Source: Sperchopsis tessellata
Taxonomy: Eukaryota; Arthropoda; Insecta; Coleoptera; Hydrophilidae
Length of the DNA stretch: 28,316 bases
Reading direction: 5' to 3'
NCBI GenBank assembly: GCA_033557685.1
Contig: JAWQRN010000568.1
Span: forward strand, 1-28,316
The stretch's first letter is position 1, and every line of letters begins with the position of its first letter. Positions 1 through 8,938 of the stretch are shown here, in pieces. The position numbers and the translations under genes are program-made. Below the pieces are notes generated by a model. The model was not told the origin of the DNA. It was given only the letters and a program-made list of their open reading frames with translations, and searched no databases.

Positions 1-1541
1 CGTAGTTCATTTCTGTATTCAATATATCGACTTGGCCGGTTTGCTTGATATATGATTAAATCAAATATTAAAATTACCCATTTATGTACGGCCAAGGAAG
101 CAACAAATTCTTATTCTCATGCAAAAATGACAATTTCGTGTAAATTAATAACCAATCAGCATAATGATGTCAAACATGACTGTTAGGCATAAAATTTTAT
201 GATCATTTTATCATATGTTTTGGATGTAATCAATTTAAATTTCAGCTTAATATTACTTAGTGCTCGCAGAAGAGATGCACTACTTTTGATTTTATTGATA
301 AAACCAGAACTCTGAAGGGTGCACTATTGCTCTAACTTCATTGGAAATTTTAGAAATGCTTCTGAATTAATCAAATCTATTCATATCCAAATAAACCCAA
401 TTTTGGAGAATTAAACTTTTTGTGAGTACATGACAGGAGATGAGTGACAGATGCTTATGATCCAATTATAGCAGTATTGCAACATCCTACCCAAATTAAT
501 AATAAACAGCAATCTTTCTTTTATCATTTCATATTTAAAACCTGATTTTACATAATATTTTGCTACCTTATATTATACCATAATTAGTTATAACCCAATT
601 TTATTACATTGTTCTATACTGATAGTTACTACACAATTTAAATTTTTTATTAAACCTAAAGAACAATTTATTTATGATGAGCCCAAAGCCTGATCCAAAT
701 TATAATATTATGGATATTTGTAGTGTGTTGCTGTGATGTATAATGAAAAATGCATCTGATAATAGATTTGTGAGGAATGATGTTATACAATTCTTATAAT
801 TAAGATATGAACAGTGTATGCGAACTATGTGTTTGAGCTTCATTTGAAATATTTCAATATATAAATTCTGCTTAACATTTGCGTGTACAGTAATCTTGGA
901 CAAATTATGAAGATGATAAATATTAAATGATGCTACTATACCCTATTTATTTTCTTAAAGGCATTGTTGTGTTATCTGATTAGTCATTGGTGGGCATTCC
1001 TACGGATGCTGAGCAACATACAGTCAAATTTACAATGTCACGGCAACGTAATTAATAATAGTTTGAAATATAAATCTGACAGCTGTATAGTAAGCTTATG
1101 ATATTAATATGCAAGCAGCAATACAGACAATATACGTATAGTGTAAGACCTATACTATGGAAAATTTTAAGTTTTTTTAGAATCATCATTTGTTGAGCTG
1201 AAATTTTACTGACTGAAAATGAAGAGTATAAATAGTAACTGTAAAAATGAAGACATTGTAATATCTTTCATAATTGTTAACAAATTATTCCAATTTATGT
1301 AAAGTTTGTACAGACTTTAAGGAAACCTTTACGATAACAAATGATGTGATGATATACAGAAAACATACAATACTTCAACTGTAAATAGTAATAACATGTA
1401 TTCAAGTAGATTATTTAACTATAAAGTTTTATGGAAATAATAATGATAATTCCAGAAACTACTATTATTAGAACACTGTTTTTAAAGAAAAACTTGCAGT
1501 GAATATGTATTTAATATATTAGTCTATCGAAAAATAAATGC
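1..1541 (+). other. Probable talin intron, no gene seen
   Basis: This AT-rich stretch has no open frame that looks like protein and no recognisable RNA. It lies upstream of the first talin exon in the window. The talin rod and actin-binding exons must be further upstream, so it is best read as intron. The only structured sequence before the exon is the SINE that follows. Confidence 0.6.
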
Positions 1542-1735
1542 AATCTCTGTAGCTCAGTGGCTAGTTTGTGGGCTATAGAGCCCGGGGTGCTAAATCGAGC
1601 CTAACCAAGATGGTCAGGTTTTTTTTGTGTTCCAGGGACATAAATCAGTGGATTCCATGAATTGTAGGTGATTGACACCAACGTTCATATGCCCATTAAT
1701 TTCTACCTTGTTCTTTTTAATCATCTATTTTTATT
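1542..1735 (+). mobile_element. tRNA-derived SINE, degenerate
   Basis: A tRNA-like head carries a perfect pol III A box, TAGCTCAGTGG, at 1550-1560, and a weak B box (AATCGAGCC) around 1593-1601. A non-tRNA body follows, containing TTCCAGGGAC and TGTAGGTGATTGACA. Similar pieces (CTCCAGGAC, TGTAGGTAAATGAACA) occur in the same order in the SINE at 21,608, so the two are probably members of one superfamily. It is not a functional tRNA: the acceptor stem does not pair and the anticodon arm is decayed. The right edge is approximate and no target-site duplication was found. Confidence 0.6.
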
Positions 1736-2011
1736 TGCTTAAACTTTACTGTAGGGGTTGGTCTATAATCACAGCTGACAGATATCATTTAATAACACAT
1801 CTCACTAAGATTGATTTGTCATAAAAAAAATTTTTTGGAAAGTAAATAGGGTATAGAGTTGTAAATGAAAGAATTTTAAATAAGGATAGTAGAAATAGAC
1901 ATCATTTCACATTAATCTATCATATCATGCAAATAACAGATTTAAAAGTGATCTTATTTGATTTATATCGGATCTCGTTATTTATTTTGTTTATGTTGTC
2001 TTTCTCTTCAG

Positions 2012-2167
2012 GTCGGAAGTGTTGCGAATTGAAAGGCAACTGGAAGATGCCAGATCAAAACTTACTGCCATTAGGCAAGCCAAATACAGGTTACGAGGTG
2101 GAGATACATCTGGAGATGACACTGATGGGTATTTAAGCCCATCTAACTATGATGGAGTCACATCGCG
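2012..2167 (+). CDS. rhea: Talin exon: C-terminal dimerisation helix and linker
   Basis: Talin links integrin beta tails to actin at adhesion sites in the cytoplasm. The exon is bounded by a TTCTCTTCAG acceptor and a GTGAGT donor. It starts with the last base of a codon and ends with two bases (CG). Its 51 full codons begin SEVL and continue IERQLEDARSKLTAIRQ, an amphipathic helix. As I recall the family, this matches the single C-terminal dimerisation helix that follows the I/LWEQ actin-binding domain of talins. Vertebrate talin ends soon after this helix. Here an acidic linker follows (GDTSGDDTDGYLSPSNYDG), as expected for insect talins with longer C-termini. The upstream exons are outside the window. 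Talin is the best assignment; another I/LWEQ protein is less likely. Confidence 0.8.
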
Positions 2168-3232
2168 GTGAGTCAAAGGTGTGTGTCTTAACCTTACTAA
2201 TTCTGTCTTGCTTATTTGTTGCTTGCTTGCTATTATTTTGTATACAACTTTGTAGAATACATGTACATTTTATGTAGGAACTAATTTATAAATGTATAAT
2301 TTTTTTAACATTAAGAAATTATTTTCTGGTTATTTTCTTGTACAAATCTTAGTGTCATGAAAATTAATTTATCTTATGTGCATAGAAGTCTTCGCAGAAT
2401 GTTTTTATCATTACCATTCATATTGTCATAAATCCAAACTAGAATTAGGTGTAACATTACTTGAATATTTTTTGAACAGCAAACAACTATATCGAAAATT
2501 AGGCTACATTAGCAAAATATTCACATTTAGGGCCCATCAAAATATCTGTACGCCAACCTAATTCAACCGATAAGAAGCAGATGAGATGCATCGAAGACTT
2601 TTCATGTAGCGTCTGTTGGTCATGTTGGCAATTTTATTTATCCAATACTGAATTCCATTGAGAAAAATGTTGAAAGTGTGACTGCACAGATAGCAATGGA
2701 TTTAACTAGACACTTATTTTATGTTAGATAATTACAAACTTCAAACCTTTTATATTCTGCTGTTCTTTGTCCTCGTCAACGGTCCAGGGATTATATGTAA
2801 GATATATCCATCAGCTGTACAGTTTCATTTAAGATGATACTGGACAAATATATTTTATTTCTTAAAAATGTATGTCTTTTACTAGATTAATATTTCATAA
2901 CCTCCTATATACTTTTGTTATCAATCTATAGCGTAATAACACACACTTTTAAACATAGCATATTGCCTAGTACAGGAAACAAACTTAGTAAAAATGATTT
3001 TCAAACTTTCAATACACTTTAAAAAAATAAACTGAAAATTATCGTTTTATATTTTTAGAAGCGACTATTATTCACTAGAAAATATTGTATACAAAAGAAA
3101 ATGATCTAAATTATTTAGATAAAAAAGCTGCACCGCTTTTTAATGCTGAATGTGCATGATCCTCTTGTAGTGGCGTTTTAATTTTATTTTCCGTTTGCAC
3201 GTTTTAACATTGTCTTATTTGCATATGCACAG
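2168..3232 (+). other. Talin intron
   Basis: AT-rich sequence between a good GTGAGT donor and the TGCACAG acceptor of the 3233 exon. No coding sequence, RNA gene or clear repeat was seen in it. Confidence 0.6.
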
Positions 3233-3311
3233 CACCCCAATGAAACCTCCCAATAACTTTGTAGCAGAACTGAAAGTTAAATTAGATAACATAAATGTTA
3301 AAAATGACAAG
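3233..3311 (+). CDS. rhea: Candidate alternative talin exon
   Basis: The candidate is 79 bases, bounded by a CACAG acceptor and a consensus GTAAGT donor. Joined to the CG left by the 2012-2167 exon, it gives Arg and then 26 codons without a stop, starting TPMKPPNNFVAEL and ending NVKNDK. It enters in phase 2 and leaves in phase 0. It therefore cannot be spliced in frame to the 5666 exon, which also needs a phase 2 donor. It does join in frame to the candidate terminal exon at 5154. Reading through its own donor instead would add only VSF before TAA at 3321. It could be an alternative C-terminal exon or, less likely, a chance ORF with good splice sites. The proline-rich, then amphipathic, composition looks coding. 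Confidence 0.55.
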
Positions 3312-4185
3312 GTAAGTTTTTAATTTTATTTTGTTTCATGTTAATTTATTATTGTCAGTTATTGTTTATATATAACTGTACTAATTAGTTGTAGTTTTTG
3401 TAATTTTTTGTTTATTTATATACGTCATTTTAATCAAATTTTACTACTTTAAAATATATTAATGTATGAGGCTATATTCCTATGTAATCTACCGTTTATG
3501 CCATGTTTTTTCATACTGTCCCATATCCTCAGAAAAACATCCTTCTGAAATCCTGATAAATATTTATAACGGCATCTTTGATTGCTCCATCAGACGCAAA
3601 AAGATTTTTGAATAAAAAAGGTCTGACAGAGCTAGGCCAGGACTAAAACTTTATTCGCCTTATAATTCTTTTGCCAATTATAATTGCACAATTTTTTTTC
3701 CCAAATAGTTTTTAATTGTATTTTCTTGGGCTTCTACTTTCAATAATATACACCCTATACATATAAAACTTCTTCAGCATTCCATAAAACTGAAAGCACT
3801 GGAAATATCTGGATCCTTCTAATGCAGCCAAATGTTTTGACATGGCATCTTTCATGTCCTTTTTCAAATGGTCATACAAATTTGCACTTGATTCCGATAC
3901 ACAGCATTAATAGACAAATCTTCATATACTGACCTTGTAGTACCAGATTTTCAACTTATCGCACCATGTCTTCAGATCGGACCTCCACAAGTCGCCTGAA
4001 TTTTGAGTCATGTTGAATTGATTCCAAAATCCCAATATGCAATAGCTTCCCTTTCATAAATTCTTTTTTACCCATTACTCTCTTTTATAAGAAATTGTAT
4101 ACGATCTTAGAATTAAACTTAATTTCATTTATTTTATGGAAATGGAAACACTAAACGGCACATTTTAGGCACAGCTTGCCATATA
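3312..4185 (-). mobile_element. Mariner-like transposase remnant in talin intron
   Basis: On the minus strand at 3612-3647 the sequence reads FSPGLALSDLF. This resembles the SPDLAPSD-F-LF block around the third catalytic Asp of Tc1/mariner transposases. It is preceded, with stops, by a KEL-GE stretch matching the usual EELGW-E lead-in. After a frameshift come DGAIKDAVINIYQDFRRMFF and then EDMGQYEKTWHKR (about 3495-3590), resembling the C-terminal SDEEVK...FF..GI..L..RW.KC region. Only this C-terminal part (about 3465-3700) is recognisable; it is riddled with stops and frameshifts and is dead. The rest, up to 4185, contains no identified coding sequence. The call rests on motif recall. Confidence 0.45.
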
Positions 4186-4966
4186 CAAGGTGTCTCAGTT
4201 AAGATGGCCATTCATTTGGGGGTGTGTAGTTCACATGAAAATATGATCAGTCTTATAAAATATTCTCTTAGGTATTCACCCTTAATGTTAAATTTTAAAT
4301 ATATTAATTTCTTGGTAGTGTTTAATAATTGTGAGTGAGGTTTATAGTGAGTGAAAGTTGTAGGACAGTATGGTATTGTTTTATTACACTCCAGGGGATC
4401 GTGAGGTGAACTACTCTTAACCTCCCTAAACTAAACATTTTTAAGGGGGTAGGTATTTTAAACATTGTGCATTTTAAAATTTCCCATACACATTTTTCGA
4501 GATAACTGAATTGGTAAGAGAAGCAGCTTAGCAAAGATTTTCGTGTAAATTTTAAGTAAAAAAACCAAAAAGCTTTGATACGTTCTACCTCTTACAATTT
4601 AAGTGCATTTATCTCAACAAAGGTTTATTTAATTAACATCTTAACATATAGTTTTTCCGAAAAATGTATGGTTAATTTGAAGACACACTTTAAGTTTAAA
4701 AATCTATCCCATTTTTAATGATAGGAATATTAAGGGTCCCCTGAAATATTATCAAAAATTTTCCATCTGTCTTAAAGACGTTGGTTCAGTTTTAAAGTCA
4801 CCCAAAAGATATCAAAATTAATAGTTTTAAAAAAGATTATTTTAAAAATTCAACATTAAAGGTAGATATCTAAACAAGGGAGGGTCTTAGAGGAAAATAT
4901 TATATGTGTGATCTACACTCCCTGAGATGATTCAGAATTCAGATAATAAGCTTTGCTACATCCTTG
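4186..4966. mobile_element. Palindromic (foldback) MITE flanked by TA
   Basis: The ends are CAAGGTGT at 4186 and its imperfect complement ending CCTTG at 4966, each flanked by TA, as for elements that insert into TA. The arms pair along the whole element about a centre near 4575. GGGTGTGTAGTTCACAT at 4219-4236 pairs with ATGTGTGATCTACACTCCC at 4904-4922. CCATACACATTTTTCG at 4484-4499 pairs with CGAAAAATGTATGG at 4658-4671. A GAGATAA-TG...GTAAGAG block near 4499 pairs with its counterpart near 4590-4615. No transposase is encoded. As part of the talin intron, it would give a long imperfect hairpin in the pre-mRNA. Confidence 0.65.
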
Positions 4967-5153
4967 TATTGATTCCACAACTGTTCCCTAATTGAACTAA
5001 ATTCTACAATAATTCCGACCAATTTTTAATTATGTTGAATAATATTGTAACAGATTGATTTTAGCTACATGCTAGAAAAATTATTAAAGGTTTTATTCGA
5101 CTATCACGTTCAAAATTTTTATGTTGTGATATCTAACTTTTTTTCTTTTATAG
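4967..5153 (+). other. Talin intron, right flank of MITE
   Basis: AT-rich sequence that ends in a strong polypyrimidine tract and TTTTATAG, a good splice acceptor for the small candidate exon at 5154. Confidence 0.45.
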
Positions 5154-5174
5154 AACAAAGATGAAAAAATATAA
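5154..5174 (+). CDS. rhea: Candidate short terminal coding segment of talin (alternative C-terminus)
   Basis: Right after the acceptor ACTTTTTTTCTTTTATAG, the frame opened by the 3233-3311 exon (phase 0) continues as NKDEKI and stops at TAA 5172-5174. With 3233-3311 it would give a 32-residue lysine- and aspartate-rich alternative end in place of the 341-residue tail. ATTAAA hexamers at 5317-5322 and 5591-5596 could serve polyadenylation. The segment is short, so chance is a real possibility; the support is the strong acceptor and matching phase. Confidence 0.35.
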   Translation, partial: NKDEKI

Positions 5175-5665
5175 ATGCAGATGAAATACAAAGTTTACTA
5201 GTAATTATTTTTTATTGAGGCGAGTAGTAATAATGTTGCAATGCTGTAAAATTTTGCAAAAACAATGATTTTGACATCGAAAAATCTAATTTTCCAAATA
5301 ATTTTTTATTATATATATTAAAGATAAAAGTGTCCAAGTTTCTGCTTTTTTATATTTACATCCATTGTACGATCAGGCTATAAAGCTTGCACAAATTAAT
5401 ATTGTTTTCAAGCAAGCAAACACCCGTTTAAAAAAATAATATTACATTTTTTTCAAAATAGGAACATAGTGGCCTGCATTGTCTTTCATATGCCATTAAA
5501 TATTTATTCTTCTTTGTTGTGTATAAAAAAAAGTTTGATCTAGTAACTCTATTTTTTGGCGGGTAAAAGAATCATCCTAACTTATATTATATTAAAGATT
5601 TTGCTATTAAAATTTAATTGAATACTTATTAATTAACTAATTGAACATTATATTTATTTCAACAG

Positions 5666-6692
5666 GTATGACTCCCAACAATATAGTTCACAAGGTCACT
5701 ACACAACAAAATCAACCAGCCAAAATACATCCTACAATGATTCCTACAGTCAACTAGAGAGTCCGGAAAAAGTGAACTCATTAGACAGGTCAAAAAAACC
5801 AAAACATTTACTTGCATCTGAAATAAATTCATTAGATTCAGCTGTATATGATGGTACTAATAGTTACAATCAAAATTCAAGCTATGATGAGCAAAAATAT
5901 AACTCGTTCACACGAAACGCTCCAAAGTTTGCAGCTGCTGGTACCCCCCAACAAAGTTCAAGACAACAGTCATTCGAAACTTCTCCACATGTGAAAGTGC
6001 AAAGTCCTTCTGGCAGTTATGAATCTCCTGTTCACACTACAAAACAGCAACATAGTGCACATAGCCCTTATGGAACTATAAGTCAGTATAACACAAACCA
6101 CTATGGTACCACCACAAATACATTGTCTAAACCTTATTCAACAACATCAAATACTTCTCCCAAACCATTTAGTCCAGGTGGGAATGCACAGGTTTTCGAC
6201 TATAATCAACCCTATGGAGTAGTTAGTAACAAAAAATACGACGACTATAAAACAACGTGTAATTCTAATGCAGCTCCTTATGGTGATGGCTATGCCACAT
6301 CTGAGTATGCAACAGCGTCATTCAAAACACCTGAGGGATATAAAACTGACATGTTTAAATATGAAACCTACAAAACATCTGCACAACCCGTTGGTACTTT
6401 TGCTTCCGAAAAATGCTATTCAACTACTCCTGCAGGTAAACTGCAGTATAGTCCTATAGAAAAGAAAAACCTAGAAACATTTAATAACGGCTCTTCATCA
6501 GAGTTCCAAACATCATCATTCAGTTCAAATGTTGAATTTGTCAACGAACCACCTGTTCTTAAAGACACTGATTCTTTAGAGCAGAAAATGTTGAAAAAGT
6601 CAGTTACACAACAAATCACAGAAAAGAAGACAGTTTCTATGACGAGATCTACAAGGCAGGAATCGTCATCAAAAACTTTCAGATTTGAATAG
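5666..6692 (+). CDS. rhea: Talin last exon: long low-complexity C-terminal tail
   Basis: The acceptor is TTTCAACAG. The first base completes the codon left by a phase 2 donor, so the 2012-2167 exon joins directly (CG+G, Arg, then YDSQQYSSQGHY). The frame runs 341 residues to TAG at 6690-6692. The tail is rich in Ser, Thr, Asn, Gln and Tyr, with recurring PYG (three copies, plus HYG) and YKT (three copies) units and several SP sites, and it looks disordered. It ends in a charged segment (LEQKMLKKSVTQQITEKK), then Ser/Thr/Arg repeats and KTFRFE. Drosophila talin is about 300 residues longer than vertebrate talin, which agrees with a tail of this size. Possible roles are phosphorylation and adaptor binding; that is inference. 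GTG at 5771 is internal, not a start. Confidence 0.82.
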
Positions 6693-7135
6693 TTTTATCT
6701 TGTTAAAATATTTTGGATAGTGTAAATGATCATTTATATAAATTATTAGTGTACCAGCAAAAATATCAAAATTACTTATAGCATTAAATCCATGTTAGAC
6801 GTTAATAAATCTAGATATTTACCGAGGGAAACGGCCAGATTCAAATTCATAGAAATATTTAAAATAATGTTCACCTTTAATGTTCATAACATTTGGGTTT
6901 GTTTCAAATTTATGCTAAACCAAATGAAGTTTTATAATTAATACATAATTTTAAAATATAGAAGTACTGTTTTTTATTATGAATATTTCATTATATTTGT
7001 ATTATCTGATTCTCGAATATATTAATATCACTTTTAAATACAAAAATGTCTTGATGTCACAAATTACAATTAATTACAAACAAATAATTTGTTGTAATGG
7101 TTTAGCTGAGGTCATCTCAGTAGAATAAATAAATA
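6693..7135 (+). other. Talin 3' untranslated region, probable
   Basis: AT-rich sequence after the stop codon. Poly(A) signals AATAAA occur at 6803-6808 and, doubled as AATAAATAAA, at 7124-7133. The second is the more likely major site, but insect talin 3' UTRs may extend further. Confidence 0.45.
7124..7133 (+). terminator. Candidate poly(A) signal of talin
   Basis: Overlapping AATAAATAAA about 430 bases after the talin stop, followed by an A- and T-rich stretch. It is a motif only; in DNA this AT-rich such hexamers are common by chance. Confidence 0.35.
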
Positions 7136-8855
7136 CATATTTAAAAAAATTTCATTTAAAAACGTAAAGAGTTAGATCTGATTCGTTAAACTCGCATCAT
7201 AGTAGACGAATCTTAAAGATCCATTGTATGTTTTGTACTTTTTACTATTTAATTTTTTTAAAATACTTATTACACAGATATAATACAGATATAAAGGTCA
7301 ACTTATAGAAAACAATTAAAACTTGACAATTTGTTTACATTCATGTGCATGAGAGGAATTTCATTTAATTTTTGGTCAATGACAACCTCACTAAGGTGGA
7401 ATTTATTTTTCAATTTATTGTGGTTTAGTTTTTAATTAACAAAAACCAAAACCTTCTTAGCTTTATAAATCAAAATCCTGGTTTATTTCTTTCTTTTTTT
7501 TAATATTATCAGTATTGAAATTGTTTCCGCACAACAAATTTGTTTTTTAGTTTTCTGATAAATCAGCTTTCATTAATTTTGGTCATTATGAATATATCAT
7601 TTTTACAAATCCTTTTCAAATCATGTAATCGAATTGTGGGACTTAATTCTCAATAGTCTATTATTATTGTAACCTTCCCACTAATCACATGAAACTTTTA
7701 AACATTTGATCATGCCAGTCTCGGAGACAGTGTTTTTTTTTTCTTGTTAAATAATTTATCAGAATTTTAAAAAATTTAATGATGTTGTTCGGCAAGAAAC
7801 AAATTAATGGTAGTTTACTACAAAATATTTATTCATACTTAATTTAATTCACATTGGTGTAAACAAATTTTTAATTATTATAAGATAAAAACATAAACAA
7901 TAATGAAAAAATTAAATATAGATTCTTTGGTTATTGACTACCATAAAAATAAATGTTTTTATTAATTTTGGAAATCATTTTCATCTTTGCGTACAAATAA
8001 AATTAAAATTTTAGTGCCTGTAAAAATAATAGCATATACAAAAATTACCTATGTAACACAAAGAAGAACTATTAACAATATTACTCTAGACATCGTCCAA
8101 AATATCTTGTTCAGATTCATGATCTGATTCGACATCGTCTTAATTAATTTTCAAATCTGAATCAAACATTCCTGCTCTTAAAATACTAATTTTACATATA
8201 ATACAGGAAAAGTGATATATTAACAAAAGAACATAGCTTTAAAGAAATAACACTACCAGTTGTCACCCAAGTTTCGCAGACATTTATTCTCCCTAAAAAA
8301 CAACACGTATATCGCATGCCACATGTACTTCTCTAGTACTTACTAGAGTGGGCAGTGAATATTACAAATTATTAGCTGTGAGACTGCTCTCACAGACTGG
8401 GCACAACTACTGGAAGATTAATATTGAATTTATAAGAACAACTCAAAATCCATCTGAAGTATAAACCATCAGATCTCTTGTGGAAGATCATCTCTTACAA
8501 CCTTTTTTGAAATTAGGTAGAATAATATAATTAATTTATATTAAATGCTTTTCTAATTATAAATTCTCAAATTAGTATGTCATTATTTACATATGTCTGT
8601 TTTAATATGTTTTTCGTCTTGCTAACATTCTAAACATACACATAACTGTACGATGTTGAACACCGGAAGATGTGTTGAATGCTAGTGCATTGTGCTCACT
8701 GCTTAAATATTAGTCAGTAATAGTTTAAAGTCTAAAATGAAGATATACACATCATTACAGCTTAAAATTTTAAGAAGTGGTTTATTAATCAGTATTAGTT
8801 TCATAATTTTACTAATCTAAAAATAATTTCTATATACTTAAAGTTATGTACTGAA
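7136..8855. other. Intergenic, no gene
   Basis: AT-rich sequence without protein-like frames. It holds two perfect short hairpins at 8331-8395, listed separately. A short acidic minus-strand frame near 8090-8165 (DDVESDHESEQDILDDV and stop) is not assignable. Confidence 0.5.
8331..8395. repeat. Pair of adjacent perfect hairpins
   Basis: CTCTAGTA and TACTAGAG (8331-8338 and 8341-8348) form a perfect 8-bp stem around CT. CTGTGAGA and TCTCACAG (8376-8383 and 8388-8395) form a second 8-bp stem around CTGC. They are 27 bases apart and more GC-rich than the surroundings. Function is unknown. Confidence 0.6.
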
Positions 8856-8859
8856 CTTT

Positions 8860-8887
8860 AATATATATATATATATATATATAGTTT

Positions 8888-8934
<47 letters not shown>
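8860..8934. repeat. (AT)n microsatellite, interrupted
   Basis: Two runs of alternating A and T, about 8860-8883 and 8895-8934, are separated by GTTTTATATAA. The apparent minus-strand reading frame over it, with an alternating Tyr-Ile run, is just the translated repeat. Confidence 0.95.

Positions 8935-8938
<4 letters not shown>

Noticed and set aside
1542..1610. A true tRNA gene
   Set aside because: Only the A box is intact; the stems do not pair and the sequence continues as a SINE body.
1927..2136. Plus-strand 69-codon frame over the talin exon
   Set aside because: It runs across the acceptor in a different frame from the talin helix; the talin frame has recognisable family sequence and fitting splice sites.
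5771..5776. GTG/Met at 5771 as a translation start of an independent protein
   Set aside because: The frame is open back to a good splice acceptor at 5665 and continues the talin frame.
6268..6619. Two frames inside the last talin exon (one on each strand)
   Set aside because: Shadows of the 341-residue talin tail frame.
8085..8165. Acidic minus-strand frame as the N-terminus of a piggyBac-like transposase
   Set aside because: Acidic runs alone are not diagnostic, and no downstream catalytic domain or TTAA-flanked ends were seen.
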